From positions 248,001-312,000 of the forward strand of contig NZ_JHWL01000002.1 of assembly GCF_000622085.1 (NCBI RefSeq): a stretch of 64,000 nucleotides of DNA, written 5' to 3'. Both the position numbers and the translations under genes were made by a program. Positions 44,595 to 53,603 of this stretch are shown piece after piece. Below the pieces are notes generated by a model. The model was not told the origin of the DNA. It made no database searches and saw only the letters and a list, made by a program, of their open reading frames with translations. The DNA comes from Butyrivibrio proteoclasticus P6B7 (GTDB taxonomy: Bacteria; Bacillota; Clostridia; Lachnospirales; Lachnospiraceae). Numbering within the stretch: the stretch's first letter is position 1; every line of letters begins with the position of its first letter.

Positions 44595-44727
44595 AATCAT
44601 ATTTCTTTATCTTTATCACATAAATATAAATAGCATAAATCCATAAGTAGATAGCAAGAATAAAGGAGATACAAAAATATGTTTTCTGAGATGATATCAA
44701 AAGAATATAACCGTAAGGAGAAAACAC

Positions 44728-45882
44728 ATGAGTGCATTTGAGACAAAGACCTACAGAAACGTGTTTAAGGAAATCGGTAAAACTGATGAAGAAATCCAGA
44801 ATAAAATAAAGACTACTATAGATACTTTCTTCTATGATGAGGAGGAAAAGATCTACACTGCCACACCAGATGGCATGGGATATCTTACAGATACAGGTAA
44901 TAACGACGCCAGAACCGAAGGTATGAGCTACGGCATGATGATGTGTGTTCAGATGGACATGCAGGAAGAATTTGACCGTATCTGGAAATGGGCCATGACC
45001 AACATGTACATGAACGATGGTGAGAATGAGGGCTATTTTGCCTGGTCCTGTCAGACTGATGGAACCAAGAACGCCTACGGCCCTGCTCCAGATGGAGAGG
45101 AGTTCTTTGCGATGGCTCTCTTCTTTGCTTCTCACAGATGGGGCGACGGTTTAGGCATATTTGAGTACAGCCTTCATGCAAAAGAGCTACTTCATTCCAT
45201 GATACATAAAGGTGAAAACGGAAGGGCTGGTGATCCTATGTTTAATAGAGATAACCACCAGATTCTGTTCGTTCCAGGAAGTCTATTTACTGATCCTTCC
45301 TATCATCTCCCACACTTCTATGAGCTATTTGCTCTCTGGGCTTATGAGGAAGATAGAGAATTTTTTAAAGAGGCTGCTAAAGTAAGCCGTGAATATCTTG
45401 CAAAAGCTTGCCATCCTAATACTGGGCTTTGTTCTGAGTATGCTAACTTCGACGGAACTCCTTTAGACAAGGAACTTCCATGGGGATATTTTGGTAATTT
45501 CTTTAGTGACGCCTATAGAACAGCTGCCAATATCGGCCTTGATGCTGAGTGGTTCGGAGTAGATGCAGGCCACTTCTCTGCCCCACTTAAGATTATGAAG
45601 TTCTTTGGAACAGATCTTGAGGCTGCCCGTTGTGAGTACCAGGTAGATGGTACTCCAAATGAGCGCTGTGTACTTCACCCGGTTGGCCTATTAGCCACAA
45701 TCGCCCAGAGCACCCTCGCTATCCCTTATAGCGATGACGAAAACAGTGATTTTGCTGAGGCTAAGAAATGGCTTAATTGGTTCTGGAATCAGCCACTCCG
45801 CAAAGGTGTTCGTCGTTACTATGACAATTGCCTCTATGTATTTGCAGTTCTTGCTCTTTCTGGAAATTATAGGATTTACTGA
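44728..45882 (+). CDS. GH8 reducing-end xylose-releasing exo-oligoxylanase (Rex-like)
   Basis: Glycoside hydrolase family 8 enzyme that probably removes xylose from the reducing end of xylo-oligosaccharides in the cytoplasm. The 384-aa protein has no signal peptide. Catalytic candidates match the Bacillus halodurans Rex pattern: general acid E64 in ARTEGMSYGM, D122 in APDGEEFFAMALFF, and base D261 in FFSDAYRTA. SHRWGDG follows the middle motif. The start has AAGGAG seven bases upstream. It is the only plus-strand gene here, placed between flgE and flbD, so it interrupts a normally continuous flagellar order and is convergent with flgE. Confidence 0.92.
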   Translation: MSAFETKTYRNVFKEIGKTDEEIQNKIKTTIDTFFYDEEEKIYTATPDGMGYLTDTGNNDARTEGMSYGMMMCVQMDMQEEFDRIWKWAMTNMYMNDGENEGYFAWSCQTDGTKNAYGPAPDGEEFFAMALFFASHRWGDGLGIFEYSLHAKELLHSMIHKGENGRAGDPMFNRDNHQILFVPGSLFTDPSYHLPHFYELFALWAYEEDREFFKEAAKVSREYLAKACHPNTGLCSEYANFDGTPLDKELPWGYFGNFFSDAYRTAANIGLDAEWFGVDAGHFSAPLKIMKFFGTDLEAARCEYQVDGTPNERCVLHPVGLLATIAQSTLAIPYSDDENSDFAEAKKWLNWFWNQPLRKGVRRYYDNCLYVFAVLALSGNYRIY

Positions 45883-45910
45883 TAATTCAGCCACATAAAA
45901 AGAATGCATG

Positions 45911-45945
45911 AAAAAAGCCCCGCTCACATCTAAGTGAACGGGGCT
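45911..45945 (-). terminator. Terminator between GH8 and flgE
   Basis: AGCCCCGCTCAC (45916-45927) pairs with GTGAACGGGGCT (45934-45945) with one mismatch. On the minus strand the stem is followed by six T, so it ends the fliK-flgE transcript. On the plus strand no T-run follows, yet the same stem may slow GH8 transcripts. Confidence 0.9.
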
Positions 45946-45957
45946 CTATAAGTTTAA

Positions 45958-48900
45958 TTATCTCTTAAGGTTTGTAAGTTCTTCAAGAAGTGTATCAGAT
46001 ACTGTGATGATACGGCTGTTAGCCTGGAAACCACGCTGTGTTGTGATCATTTCTGTGAACTGTGATGAAAGATCTACGTTAGACATTTCAAGTACACCAG
46101 TGTTCATGTAGCCACCATCTGTATCGATAGCCTGAATTGTTGCTTCTCCAGAGTTAAGAGTCTGTGAGTAGAGGTTATCTCCTTCCTTTGAAAGACCTGA
46201 TGCATTAGCAAATTCTGCTGTAGCGATCTGACCAAGAAGCTTAGTCTGACCATTAGAATATGTTGCATAGATCTGTCCATCTGTACTGATGGAAACACCG
46301 TTCATCTCACCAACTGCACGTCCTGTGTTAAGAGACTGGATATCACCCTTGTTAGCCTTAATTGTTGAAGAACCGTTTGTGTTGTAGTTAGTAATTGTTG
46401 AGAAGTCGAAGTAAACATCTCCTGCCTTATCAGCTTCATCAGGATTAGCTGAGGATGCCTGGAAACCGAATGCTTCAAAGCCTTCAGTATTCTGATTGAA
46501 CTTCATTGTAACCTTGCCAGTTGAATCACCATCAGCTAATTCAAGAGCACCATTTTCAGGCTTAAATTTAAGCTGAATTGAACGCTCGCCAAGAATAAGG
46601 CTTAATGTTCCATTTGATTCAAGTTTGTAGGTTCCATCTGTACCAAAAGCATCTGCTTCTTCGTCTGTAATACCATAGATCTTTTTAAGAAGACCTGCTG
46701 TATCAGACTTGGATGTCTCTTTAAGGTCATCAATATTACCGGTGCTAGAAACATCGTTATAAACTCTCTTTGTTGTATAACTAATTGTTCCATCGCTTCC
46801 TACAACCATACCATATTCGCTACTCATTGCGATTGGATCGTCTGTTTCGTCGTGAGATATTGATAACTTACCATCCTTAGTAAATTCAAAATTAACGGTT
46901 TCAACAACATTAGAATCAATCTTATTTAAAGCTTCTTCAACACCAGATTCTGAATAGAAATAGGCATCTCTAAGGAGACTTAAATATGGATTGTCATCTT
47001 CTGTATCCCACGAACCTTTAAGGGAATTTAATGCATATGCCTTGTTGTAATCGTGAGCACTTCCGTTAACTCTTGTGCTAAAAATATATGATGGCTGAGA
47101 TGAAGGAATCTCATAATTAGAATTAAGATTGCCTTTTACTTCAGTTTTAAGACTATATGTTTTGTCCCAAAGAGTTTTCTCTCCATAATCCATTCCTGGA
47201 TAAGTTATAGTCATACCATCTGATCCAGTTATATTATAAATTGAGAATGTTATAGCTTCAGTAGAATCAGGATCAAAATTATCAAGAGCTTCAATTTCTG
47301 TTACTTTATCATCAAACAATACCTTCAATTTATCTACTGCTGCAATTTCTTTAGTCGCTGTGTTATACATCATCTGGGCAGTAGCTTTATCTGAATATCC
47401 ACTTGTTATAGTCTCTTGCTGATCTATATCATCATCTAATTCTGTTATTTCTATTTCTATATCAGTAACAATTCCTGAAAGTGTTGTAGTATCAGTAAAA
47501 TTAACAGTTGTAGGATCTGTAGCATCTGTTGCTAGAGCAATTATTGCGTTATATATATCAGTATATCCAGCACTATTTATATTATTTAAGGCCTGTACAA
47601 AATTAGTTGATGCACTTCCAGCGCTTATGGATGCTGCAATTTCATCTTTTAATGTATTTAGTAATCCCTGTAATCTTTCATCTTCTACAATAGCATCAAA
47701 AGCATCTACTGCATTTTGGGCTCTAGTTTGCTCAATTTCTAAATCGTTTCTAACGCTTGTCAAGTCTGAAGATGTTAATGCATTAGAGCGATCAGGAAAT
47801 TTTGTTTCAAATCTTTCAATAAGGGCTGATCTTACTGCTTTAGTTTCATTATCTATCTCTACACCTAATTGCAGAGATTTACTCTCAAGTTCTTGCGTAT
47901 AAATTTTTACCACTTTACTGGACTCGTTATACTCATAGAAAATGTGAGCCTCATCATGGCCTTTATCAGCTACCTCAAGCCATTCATTAATTGCTAATCC
48001 TAATGTCTGCTCATTATTATCTACAAAATCATTAAGGTAACTTTGCAAAGCAGAATATGTACTGGTAGATGAATTGTAGTAGTTAGTTACAGCAGTAGTG
48101 CCTGACATTGCGATATTTTTCTTGATTGTAAGTGAAGGACTGTTTTCTGAATCTCCTTTGCTGTAATAGTACTTATAATCAGATGATAAATACTTTGAAT
48201 CTGAAATTCCAAATACTGTTGAAAGATAATCAGCCGTAAGCTTATCACATGAATCAGAACCAGCTGGAATCCTATATGCTTCAAGAGTTTTCTCATTTAC
48301 AAAGTAATTTGTCTTTCCTCTAGCTGCAAATGATGAAATCTTATCAGTTGCATAAGAAGCATTTTCAACATCCTTAACCTGATGTGTAATTGTGATTTCA
48401 CCATAATTAGGGTTTGTGGTAGCATCTCCAGTAGCATTTATTGTATAATACGCATTCTTTCCGTAATCAGCCTCTGCTTCCTTATCCACCATGTATACAT
48501 TATTTAGAACACCAGCAGATTTTGATGAACTTGTACTCATTAAGTCTGAGAGAGGGTTGCTTTTTGCACTAGCATTATTCTTTATTCCTGAATACTTGGT
48601 ATCTCCAGCAGGAGCATTGATGGAAATAAGATCGCCTGTTGAATTAGCCTCAAACTCATAATTTCCTGCTTTTGAGTAAGTCTTGGTTGTTATGGCCTCT
48701 TCTGTTGTTCCAAATCTAACACTCTTAAGCATCTCTTCTCCAAGTGAATTACCCTTAGAGTCGATGATATCTGTAAGTGAAAGTGAGAAAAGATGATCTG
48801 TTCCAGTATCCTTAAGTACGAATTTTCCTGTATATAAGTATCCCTTGTTGTCATAGAACTCAAGAGTTATTGTCTTACCATCGTCAGACTGTACGTTTGA

Positions 48901-49464
48901 ATCATTATCATCGATATTTCCGCTAAAAAGAGCTGCTGTTGTAGAAGCAGGTGAATATGTGCTGTTAGCTGCGCTCATGATCTGTAGCTGTGAAAGCTCA
49001 CCTTTGTTAATTGTGATCTCACCAGTTTCTCTATCTTCCTGAGCTACCCAGCCCATTACGAAGTAACCATTTGACTGCATTGCAAGGTTTCCTGCGCCGT
49101 CAACGTAGAAAGAACCATCTCTTGTATAGAGCTGTTCTGCACCACTGTTAACAACGAAGAATGACTTACCAGTGATCATGATATCAAATGGGTTATTTGT
49201 TGTCTGAGTTGCGCCCTGGCCTTCGATTGCTGTATTGATAGCGCCTGACTTAGCACCAAGACCGATCTGACGAGCATTTACACCACCACGGGTCTCTGTG
49301 GCACCAGATGCTGTCTGTGTGGTCTGATACATAAGATCTGAGAAAGTAATTGACTGTGATTTAAAAGAAGTTGTATTAACGTTGGCAATATTGTTACCAA
49401 TAACGTCCATCTTTGTCTGGTGAGTCTTAAGACCAGCAACACCAGAATAAAGTGATCTCATCAT
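45958..49464 (-). CDS. flgE: Flagellar hook protein FlgE, unusually large
   Basis: Forms the flagellar hook. The ends are canonical: MRSLYSGVAGLKTHQTKMDV and NIANVNTTSFK at the N terminus, GGVNARQIGLG near 62, and VDLSSQFTEMITTQRGFQAN plus the final TNLKR helix at the C terminus. At 1168 aa it is two to three times the usual 400-ish. The extra sequence spans about residues 300-900 and is Ser/Thr/Asp-rich, with a helical segment near 560-720. The DNA of that part (about 47150-48000) is visibly richer in A/T than the ends. The ATG has GGAGG ten bases upstream. No frame break is seen. Confidence 0.94.
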   Translation of the reverse strand: MMRSLYSGVAGLKTHQTKMDVIGNNIANVNTTSFKSQSITFSDLMYQTTQTASGATETRGGVNARQIGLGAKSGAINTAIEGQGATQTTNNPFDIMITGKSFFVVNSGAEQLYTRDGSFYVDGAGNLAMQSNGYFVMGWVAQEDRETGEITINKGELSQLQIMSAANSTYSPASTTAALFSGNIDDNDSNVQSDDGKTITLEFYDNKGYLYTGKFVLKDTGTDHLFSLSLTDIIDSKGNSLGEEMLKSVRFGTTEEAITTKTYSKAGNYEFEANSTGDLISINAPAGDTKYSGIKNNASAKSNPLSDLMSTSSSKSAGVLNNVYMVDKEAEADYGKNAYYTINATGDATTNPNYGEITITHQVKDVENASYATDKISSFAARGKTNYFVNEKTLEAYRIPAGSDSCDKLTADYLSTVFGISDSKYLSSDYKYYYSKGDSENSPSLTIKKNIAMSGTTAVTNYYNSSTSTYSALQSYLNDFVDNNEQTLGLAINEWLEVADKGHDEAHIFYEYNESSKVVKIYTQELESKSLQLGVEIDNETKAVRSALIERFETKFPDRSNALTSSDLTSVRNDLEIEQTRAQNAVDAFDAIVEDERLQGLLNTLKDEIAASISAGSASTNFVQALNNINSAGYTDIYNAIIALATDATDPTTVNFTDTTTLSGIVTDIEIEITELDDDIDQQETITSGYSDKATAQMMYNTATKEIAAVDKLKVLFDDKVTEIEALDNFDPDSTEAITFSIYNITGSDGMTITYPGMDYGEKTLWDKTYSLKTEVKGNLNSNYEIPSSQPSYIFSTRVNGSAHDYNKAYALNSLKGSWDTEDDNPYLSLLRDAYFYSESGVEEALNKIDSNVVETVNFEFTKDGKLSISHDETDDPIAMSSEYGMVVGSDGTISYTTKRVYNDVSSTGNIDDLKETSKSDTAGLLKKIYGITDEEADAFGTDGTYKLESNGTLSLILGERSIQLKFKPENGALELADGDSTGKVTMKFNQNTEGFEAFGFQASSANPDEADKAGDVYFDFSTITNYNTNGSSTIKANKGDIQSLNTGRAVGEMNGVSISTDGQIYATYSNGQTKLLGQIATAEFANASGLSKEGDNLYSQTLNSGEATIQAIDTDGGYMNTGVLEMSNVDLSSQFTEMITTQRGFQANSRIITVSDTLLEELTNLKR

Positions 49465-49550
49465 AGGGCAAAGTCCTCCATCCTACGAAAAACAATGCTT
49501 TTGCATAATCAGAACTGCTGGTATTCCTCATATCACAAAAACAAACTATA

Positions 49551-49648
49551 GATTTTGGACGAATGCAAGTGGGAAGCTTTACGAATTACCCTCAGTCGGT
49601 CGGGTAATTAAGATCTCCTGATGGCCATCTGGCCACTTCGGTCCAATC
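49551..49648 (-). ncRNA. Candidate multi-stem RNA element in the flgE leader
   Basis: Between the TIGR02530 gene and flgE, the minus-strand transcript can fold. GATTGGAC (49648-49641) pairs with GTCCAAAATC (49560-49551) with a 2-base bulge. AAGTGG pairs with CCACTT inside it. AATTACCC (49609-49602) and GGGTAATT (49591-49584) form a perfect 8-bp hairpin, and GGCC-AGAT-GGCC a small one. It starts at the stop codon of the upstream gene. It does not match the c-di-GMP riboswitch consensus as I know it. Confidence 0.45.
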
Positions 49649-50072
49649 ATGCTATCACTGCACCGTCTATGTTTGTAAATACATTACTCTTGTTTTCTGT
49701 CTGATCCATGGCTGTAACTACTGTGTTGTTAGGAATATTTACGATAAATGCAAGCTGGTCAATGAGAATAAGTGAATCCTTTATTCCCTTTTCCTGAGCT
49801 TCTGCTGTGCCCTTACTAAGTCTGTCCATCTGGTCAGCTGTAAGTGCGATATTCCTGTCATTAAGTCTGTTTACAGCATGCTTAGAAAACTTTAAGTTCT
49901 CTGTACTACTATTATTATCGACAGTTTCTTTAACTTTATTTAGTATCTGGGCAAAAGAATTCTCCCCAGTCGGAATAGACTGCGGCTTTTTTCCTGGCTT
50001 TTGCACATTAGGATTTAGATACTGATCCTGAACCTGTCCAATGGAAAAGAACTGACGATCATCAAAAGTCAT
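49647..50072 (-). CDS. TIGR02530-family flagellar operon protein
   Basis: Conserved protein found between flgD and flgE in Firmicutes; its function is not established. The 141-aa product has a disordered N-terminal half and a conserved C-terminal half (LKFSKHAVNRLNDRNIALTA, then QMDRLSKGTAEAQEKGIKDS, LAFIVNIPNNTVVTAMD), which is the family pattern. It lies 54 bp after flgD and is followed by a 183-bp structured gap before flgE. Confidence 0.85.
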   Translation of the reverse strand: MTFDDRQFFSIGQVQDQYLNPNVQKPGKKPQSIPTGENSFAQILNKVKETVDNNSSTENLKFSKHAVNRLNDRNIALTADQMDRLSKGTAEAQEKGIKDSLILIDQLAFIVNIPNNTVVTAMDQTENKSNVFTNIDGAVIA

Positions 50073-50126
50073 ATTGGCTTACCTCCTTTCCCTAGTATTT
50101 TTATGAGATAGCTCTTTTAACAGTTA

Positions 50127-50825
50127 TCAGAGCTCGTCGTCTGATTTAAGTGTTCTGAACTCATCACCTCTGATGGCATCGATTCTGTTAACGTACTGAA
50201 GAAGTGATGTTACATAATCCTTATCCATGAGGTTCTTAGCCTTGTCATCCATGAGAGTCATGTAGTAAGTGTACATAGTGTCGATCTGGCTGCCGTGCTC
50301 TTCATCTGAAATAGCCTCAAGGTTAGGAAGCTTATCAATAGCCTTCTGGAAGTCGTTTACAACTTCAAGAGCGCTTGTGTAATTAGTATCAAGAACCTCA
50401 GTAACATCATCGATACTGTAGTTAGTGCCGTTGATATTAAGGTATGCCTTGTTGCCGCTGTAGGTTACGAAATCTACAACGCCCTGAACCTGAGAAGTTG
50501 TGCCGTTCTCAGCATTGGTCTGGGTGATGGTAACTGTCTTACCAACCATCTCAGATGCTCTTGAAAGAGCCATTGAATTAGCCATGTTATTGAGCTGCTC
50601 AACCTGAGTGAAGGTAGCGTACTGTGAGATGTACTCTGTGTTAGATGTTGGCTCCAATGGATCCTGATATTTCATCTGAGCAACCAAAATCTGAAGAAAC
50701 GAATCCTTGTCATAACCAGTAGGTGTGGCCTGCTTGGTCTTTTCAAGTTCCTGAGTCTCTTTGGATTTACTGTTAACGACTTCGCCGTTTTTAATGATTG
50801 CATTTACTGAACTAACATCTGCCAT
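50127..50825 (-). CDS. flgD: Hook capping protein FlgD
   Basis: Cap that guides hook subunit assembly. I start at ATG 50825 (MADVSSVNAI; AGAGG upstream), giving 232 aa; an ATG at 50870 is preceded by nothing convincing. The conserved N-terminal core DSFLQILVAQMKYQDPLEPT (about 42-61) and QYATFTQVEQLNNMANSM (about 69-86) is intact. The C-terminal part is atypical, without a clear Tudor/Fn3-like domain, as in other Clostridia. Confidence 0.92.
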   Translation of the reverse strand: MADVSSVNAIIKNGEVVNSKSKETQELEKTKQATPTGYDKDSFLQILVAQMKYQDPLEPTSNTEYISQYATFTQVEQLNNMANSMALSRASEMVGKTVTITQTNAENGTTSQVQGVVDFVTYSGNKAYLNINGTNYSIDDVTEVLDTNYTSALEVVNDFQKAIDKLPNLEAISDEEHGSQIDTMYTYYMTLMDDKAKNLMDKDYVTSLLQYVNRIDAIRGDEFRTLKSDDEL

Positions 50826-50899
50826 AATTGACCTCTTTCTTTCCCTGGTGCCTATGTTCTCCATAAGCACCAGGAATAAATAAAACTTATAAGGAGAAG

Positions 50900-52378
50900 T
50901 TAAGCACTGTAATCTACTGTGTTTCCGTTCATTGCCATCATCTGAGCTGCCAGTCTGTCTTCATCTTCAAGCTCTTCTTCTGGAATTTCTTCCAGTTCAG
51001 AGAGGTTGATCCTTCTGATGGATTTCTTTTGTCTTCCCATCTGTTCCTGTGCCTTCTGATTTGGATCATCCTGCTGTAGGTTCTGCTCAAATGCGTGGGA
51101 TGCAATTGTTACTTCAATGGAGGTTACCTTAATGCCCTGTTCGCTAAACTTCTGCTGAAGCTGTACCATCTGGCTTTCTACTGCTTCTTTTACGATCTCG
51201 TTCTGAGCTGTAAACTTAGCAACGATGCCGTCCTTGGATGAAGTGAGAAGAACATTTACGTTACCAAGACTTGCGGGATGAAGCTGAAGCTCCATGGATG
51301 TCTGGGTTTCGGTATTGAGAATTGTGATCTTCTCTGTGATCTGCCTGATGATATTCTCCATCTGTGCTCTGTCAGTGTAGCTAAAGGAGTCAGATCTTGT
51401 GACTGCCTGGGTAGCTTCTGCAATGTTATCAACTATCTGATTAAACAGAGCCTGGCTTGGATCACTTCCATTTGAAGTATCTTTGTTTGTGTTATTCTGT
51501 TTGTGTTCGTTGTTTGAATGCTCGGGTGCTTTGATCGTTACTGCTTCGGTAGGTTCCTCAGTTTCAATAACCACCTTGGGCTCTTCCACCTTCACCTGCT
51601 CCTCTGCAGCCTTTGGAGTTACAATAGGAGTTTCAATATCCTCTGTGTTTTCTCCATTTAATAATTCAGAAAAGTTCTTAGATTCCTGGGTTATTACCTG
51701 ATCCAGGTCTTCCTCAGATAAGTCATACTCATTCATAAGTTGACTTCTCATACTATCTGCACCCTCTAAGAGGTCCTGCAATGAAGTATAAAGTTCTGAG
51801 TCTGTTATAAGATCAAGCGCCTTTTCCTGACCTGATGTAAGAGCTACGATCTGCTGAATGTTATCTGTGTTTAAAAGATCTATGATTGAAAGTCCAAGGA
51901 TTTCCATAGCATCAAGTAGATCTTCCTCATCAATATCAAGCATTTCTATAAGCTCATTTACCAGCGTCTTAGCATCCTCTGTAATGGATTCCTGCAGCTT
52001 GTCATTAGCTTCCATGCCGGTTGTTTCTTTTGTCTCTACTGCGGATTCTTTGTCTGTTGGCTTAGCCTGCTGATTATTATCAGATACTTTGTTATCAGCC
52101 TTTGTATTTGCATTTACATCGGCTTTTGTTGTAGCCTTAGCATTTACATCATCCGCTTTAGTATCATCCTTAGAACTAACCTGGGCTTTATTTGTAGTGA
52201 TCTTCACTTCAGTTTTGGTTGTCTTAACAACGGTATCAGTTACCTTGATAAGAACGTTGTCGAAACTAACCTGAGCCTGATTCTTGTTGTTCTGCCCAGT
52301 AGTAGAGGAAACATTTGTGGCTGCAGCGCTCTGTGTCATGTAAGGAAGTATCCCTACAACATTTGTTGCACTGCTCAT
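50900..52378 (-). CDS. fliK: Flagellar hook-length control protein FliK
   Basis: Exported ruler that sets hook length and triggers the FlhB switch. The 492-aa protein starts at ATG 52378 with GGAGG six bases upstream. It is low-complexity (Thr/Lys/Asp) to about residue 110 and acidic with helices in the middle. The conserved C-terminal domain (about 360-430) has MELQLHPASLGNVNVLL, GIVAKFTAQNEIVKEAVESQ and LQQKFSEQGIKVTSIEV. It is the first gene after a FliA-type promoter. Confidence 0.93.
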   Translation of the reverse strand: MSSATNVVGILPYMTQSAAATNVSSTTGQNNKNQAQVSFDNVLIKVTDTVVKTTKTEVKITTNKAQVSSKDDTKADDVNAKATTKADVNANTKADNKVSDNNQQAKPTDKESAVETKETTGMEANDKLQESITEDAKTLVNELIEMLDIDEEDLLDAMEILGLSIIDLLNTDNIQQIVALTSGQEKALDLITDSELYTSLQDLLEGADSMRSQLMNEYDLSEEDLDQVITQESKNFSELLNGENTEDIETPIVTPKAAEEQVKVEEPKVVIETEEPTEAVTIKAPEHSNNEHKQNNTNKDTSNGSDPSQALFNQIVDNIAEATQAVTRSDSFSYTDRAQMENIIRQITEKITILNTETQTSMELQLHPASLGNVNVLLTSSKDGIVAKFTAQNEIVKEAVESQMVQLQQKFSEQGIKVTSIEVTIASHAFEQNLQQDDPNQKAQEQMGRQKKSIRRINLSELEEIPEEELEDEDRLAAQMMAMNGNTVDYSA

Positions 52379-52499
52379 CAAATTCCTCCTTCCGATATTG
52401 AAAGTTTGTAAGCTATATTTAGTTGTTTGGGTGATGTAGACAGGTGTTTGGGTTCATCCAGCATATGAACATAAACATACCTATACTACTTCAGTTACT

Positions 52500-52527
52500 A
52501 TATCGGTGGACGGGGGAAATAGATTTA
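52500..52527 (-). promoter_or_regulatory. FliA (sigma-28) promoter of fliK-flgD-flgE
   Basis: On the minus strand TAAA (52527-52524), 16 bases, ACCGATAT (52507-52500), close to the TAAA-N14-16-GCCGATAT consensus. The start would lie near 52492, about 115 bases before fliK. The leader contains the small hairpin GTTCAT-ATGCTGG-ATGAAC and two copies of TGTTTGGGT on the plus strand. Confidence 0.75.
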
Positions 52528-52580
52528 GTGGATGGGGAAATTATTTTCTAAATCTTTTATTAAATTTGATATTACGGGCA

Positions 52581-52627
52581 ATAAAAGACGACCCCAAAGC
52601 ACATTTCATATGCACTCCAAGGTCGTC
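52581..52627 (-). terminator. Terminator after the flgB-to-MgtE_N block
   Basis: GACGACC (52587-52593) pairs with GGTCGTC (52621-52627). On the minus strand the stem is followed by TTTTATT. The loop is long (27 bases) and partly complementary. It separates the flgB block from the FliA promoter of fliK. Confidence 0.75.
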
Positions 52628-52665
52628 GCACTTTTTCTTTTTATATTTAACAGTGTTTGGTTACG

Positions 52666-53589
52666 TTATCCTGTTACCTGTGTGGACTCTTTTTCCAAAG
52701 CATCAGGTTCAAGGAGCTGAGTAAGCTTAGCTGCGTTAGCCTCTGTCATTACCGCCAGGATATCTGCGCGGTTTTCGATGGACATCTGAGCAAGAATCCT
52801 TGCTACAAGGCTTATCTGATTCTCGTTAACCATCTCATCAAAGATAGCTGCAGCCTTCTTAGCCTTCATACCTGAATAGGTAGCAGCAAAAGCCTTGATG
52901 GCAGCGTCATCATACTGATCCGCAATTACCTGCTTATAAAGCTCTGCTGCAGCATCAGGATCGATCATCTCGTAATATGCTGCATATTCTGAAGCATCTG
53001 GAGCATTATTTCCATAAACAATCTCTTCATAGAACTTAGCCTTATCTTCGTAGAACTGCTTCTGTTCCTGTTCAAAAGGCTCAAGTCTTGCAACCTCTTG
53101 CTCCAGCTTATCTATGGTGGCCGCGTAAGTACTGTTTAAAGTCTTTTCATCTGCCAGTTCCTGCTCTAACTGTTTAATATAAGCAGTAGCATCTTCGAGG
53201 GTTGTTATACCAGACCCATCTGCCGAGCTATAATCTACAGCCACATCCACAGTGGATCTGTTTCCCTCAGGAAGAATAAAGCTCACATAAGGAATATCCC
53301 TAAGAAGTGGCGCCAGAATATCAGAGCCAAAGCCTCCAACATCCAGTTTAACCAAAAGAGCCATGATAGCAAGCCAGATAAGAATAATCAACAGGGTAAT
53401 GACAATAGTAGCCATACCGCCAGCATTGTCGCCATTAATCTCGGCATTTCTGTCGGCAAATTCCTGAGCTTTTTCCTTCTGCTCTTTACGCTGCTCCTTT
53501 AATTTCTTTTGAAATTCCTTTTTGTCGGCCTTTAATTTGGCCTTGGCAGCTTTAGGATCTTCAATTGAAGTATTGTTAGTATCAGCCAT
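52666..53589 (-). CDS. Membrane protein with coiled coil and MgtE_N-like domain (YlxF/MotE-like)
   Basis: Motility-linked protein of unclear biochemical role. The 307-aa product has a charged N-terminal helix (about 8-50), a membrane helix (MATIVITLLIILIWLAIMAL, about 59-78), a coiled coil (about 130-175), and a C-terminal helical repeat domain like the MgtE N-domain (YYEMIDPDAAAELYKQ, MKAKKAAAIFDEM, ILAQMSIENRADILAVM). This is the layout of B. subtilis YlxF and MotE-type proteins found next to fliJ. It follows fliJ by 14 bp. Confidence 0.8.
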   Translation of the reverse strand: MADTNNTSIEDPKAAKAKLKADKKEFQKKLKEQRKEQKEKAQEFADRNAEINGDNAGGMATIVITLLIILIWLAIMALLVKLDVGGFGSDILAPLLRDIPYVSFILPEGNRSTVDVAVDYSSADGSGITTLEDATAYIKQLEQELADEKTLNSTYAATIDKLEQEVARLEPFEQEQKQFYEDKAKFYEEIVYGNNAPDASEYAAYYEMIDPDAAAELYKQVIADQYDDAAIKAFAATYSGMKAKKAAAIFDEMVNENQISLVARILAQMSIENRADILAVMTEANAAKLTQLLEPDALEKESTQVTG

Positions 53590-53603
53590 TGCATCCTCCG
53601 GTT

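Noticed and set aside
44593-45135. 180-codon minus-strand reading frame over the GH8 leader and 5' end
   Set aside because: It is antisense to a clearly coding GH8 gene, lacks a ribosome-binding site and shows no family features.
49465-49646. Possible c-di-GMP riboswitch in the flgE leader
   Set aside because: The conserved GEMM core elements were not found; kept only as an unclassified structured element.
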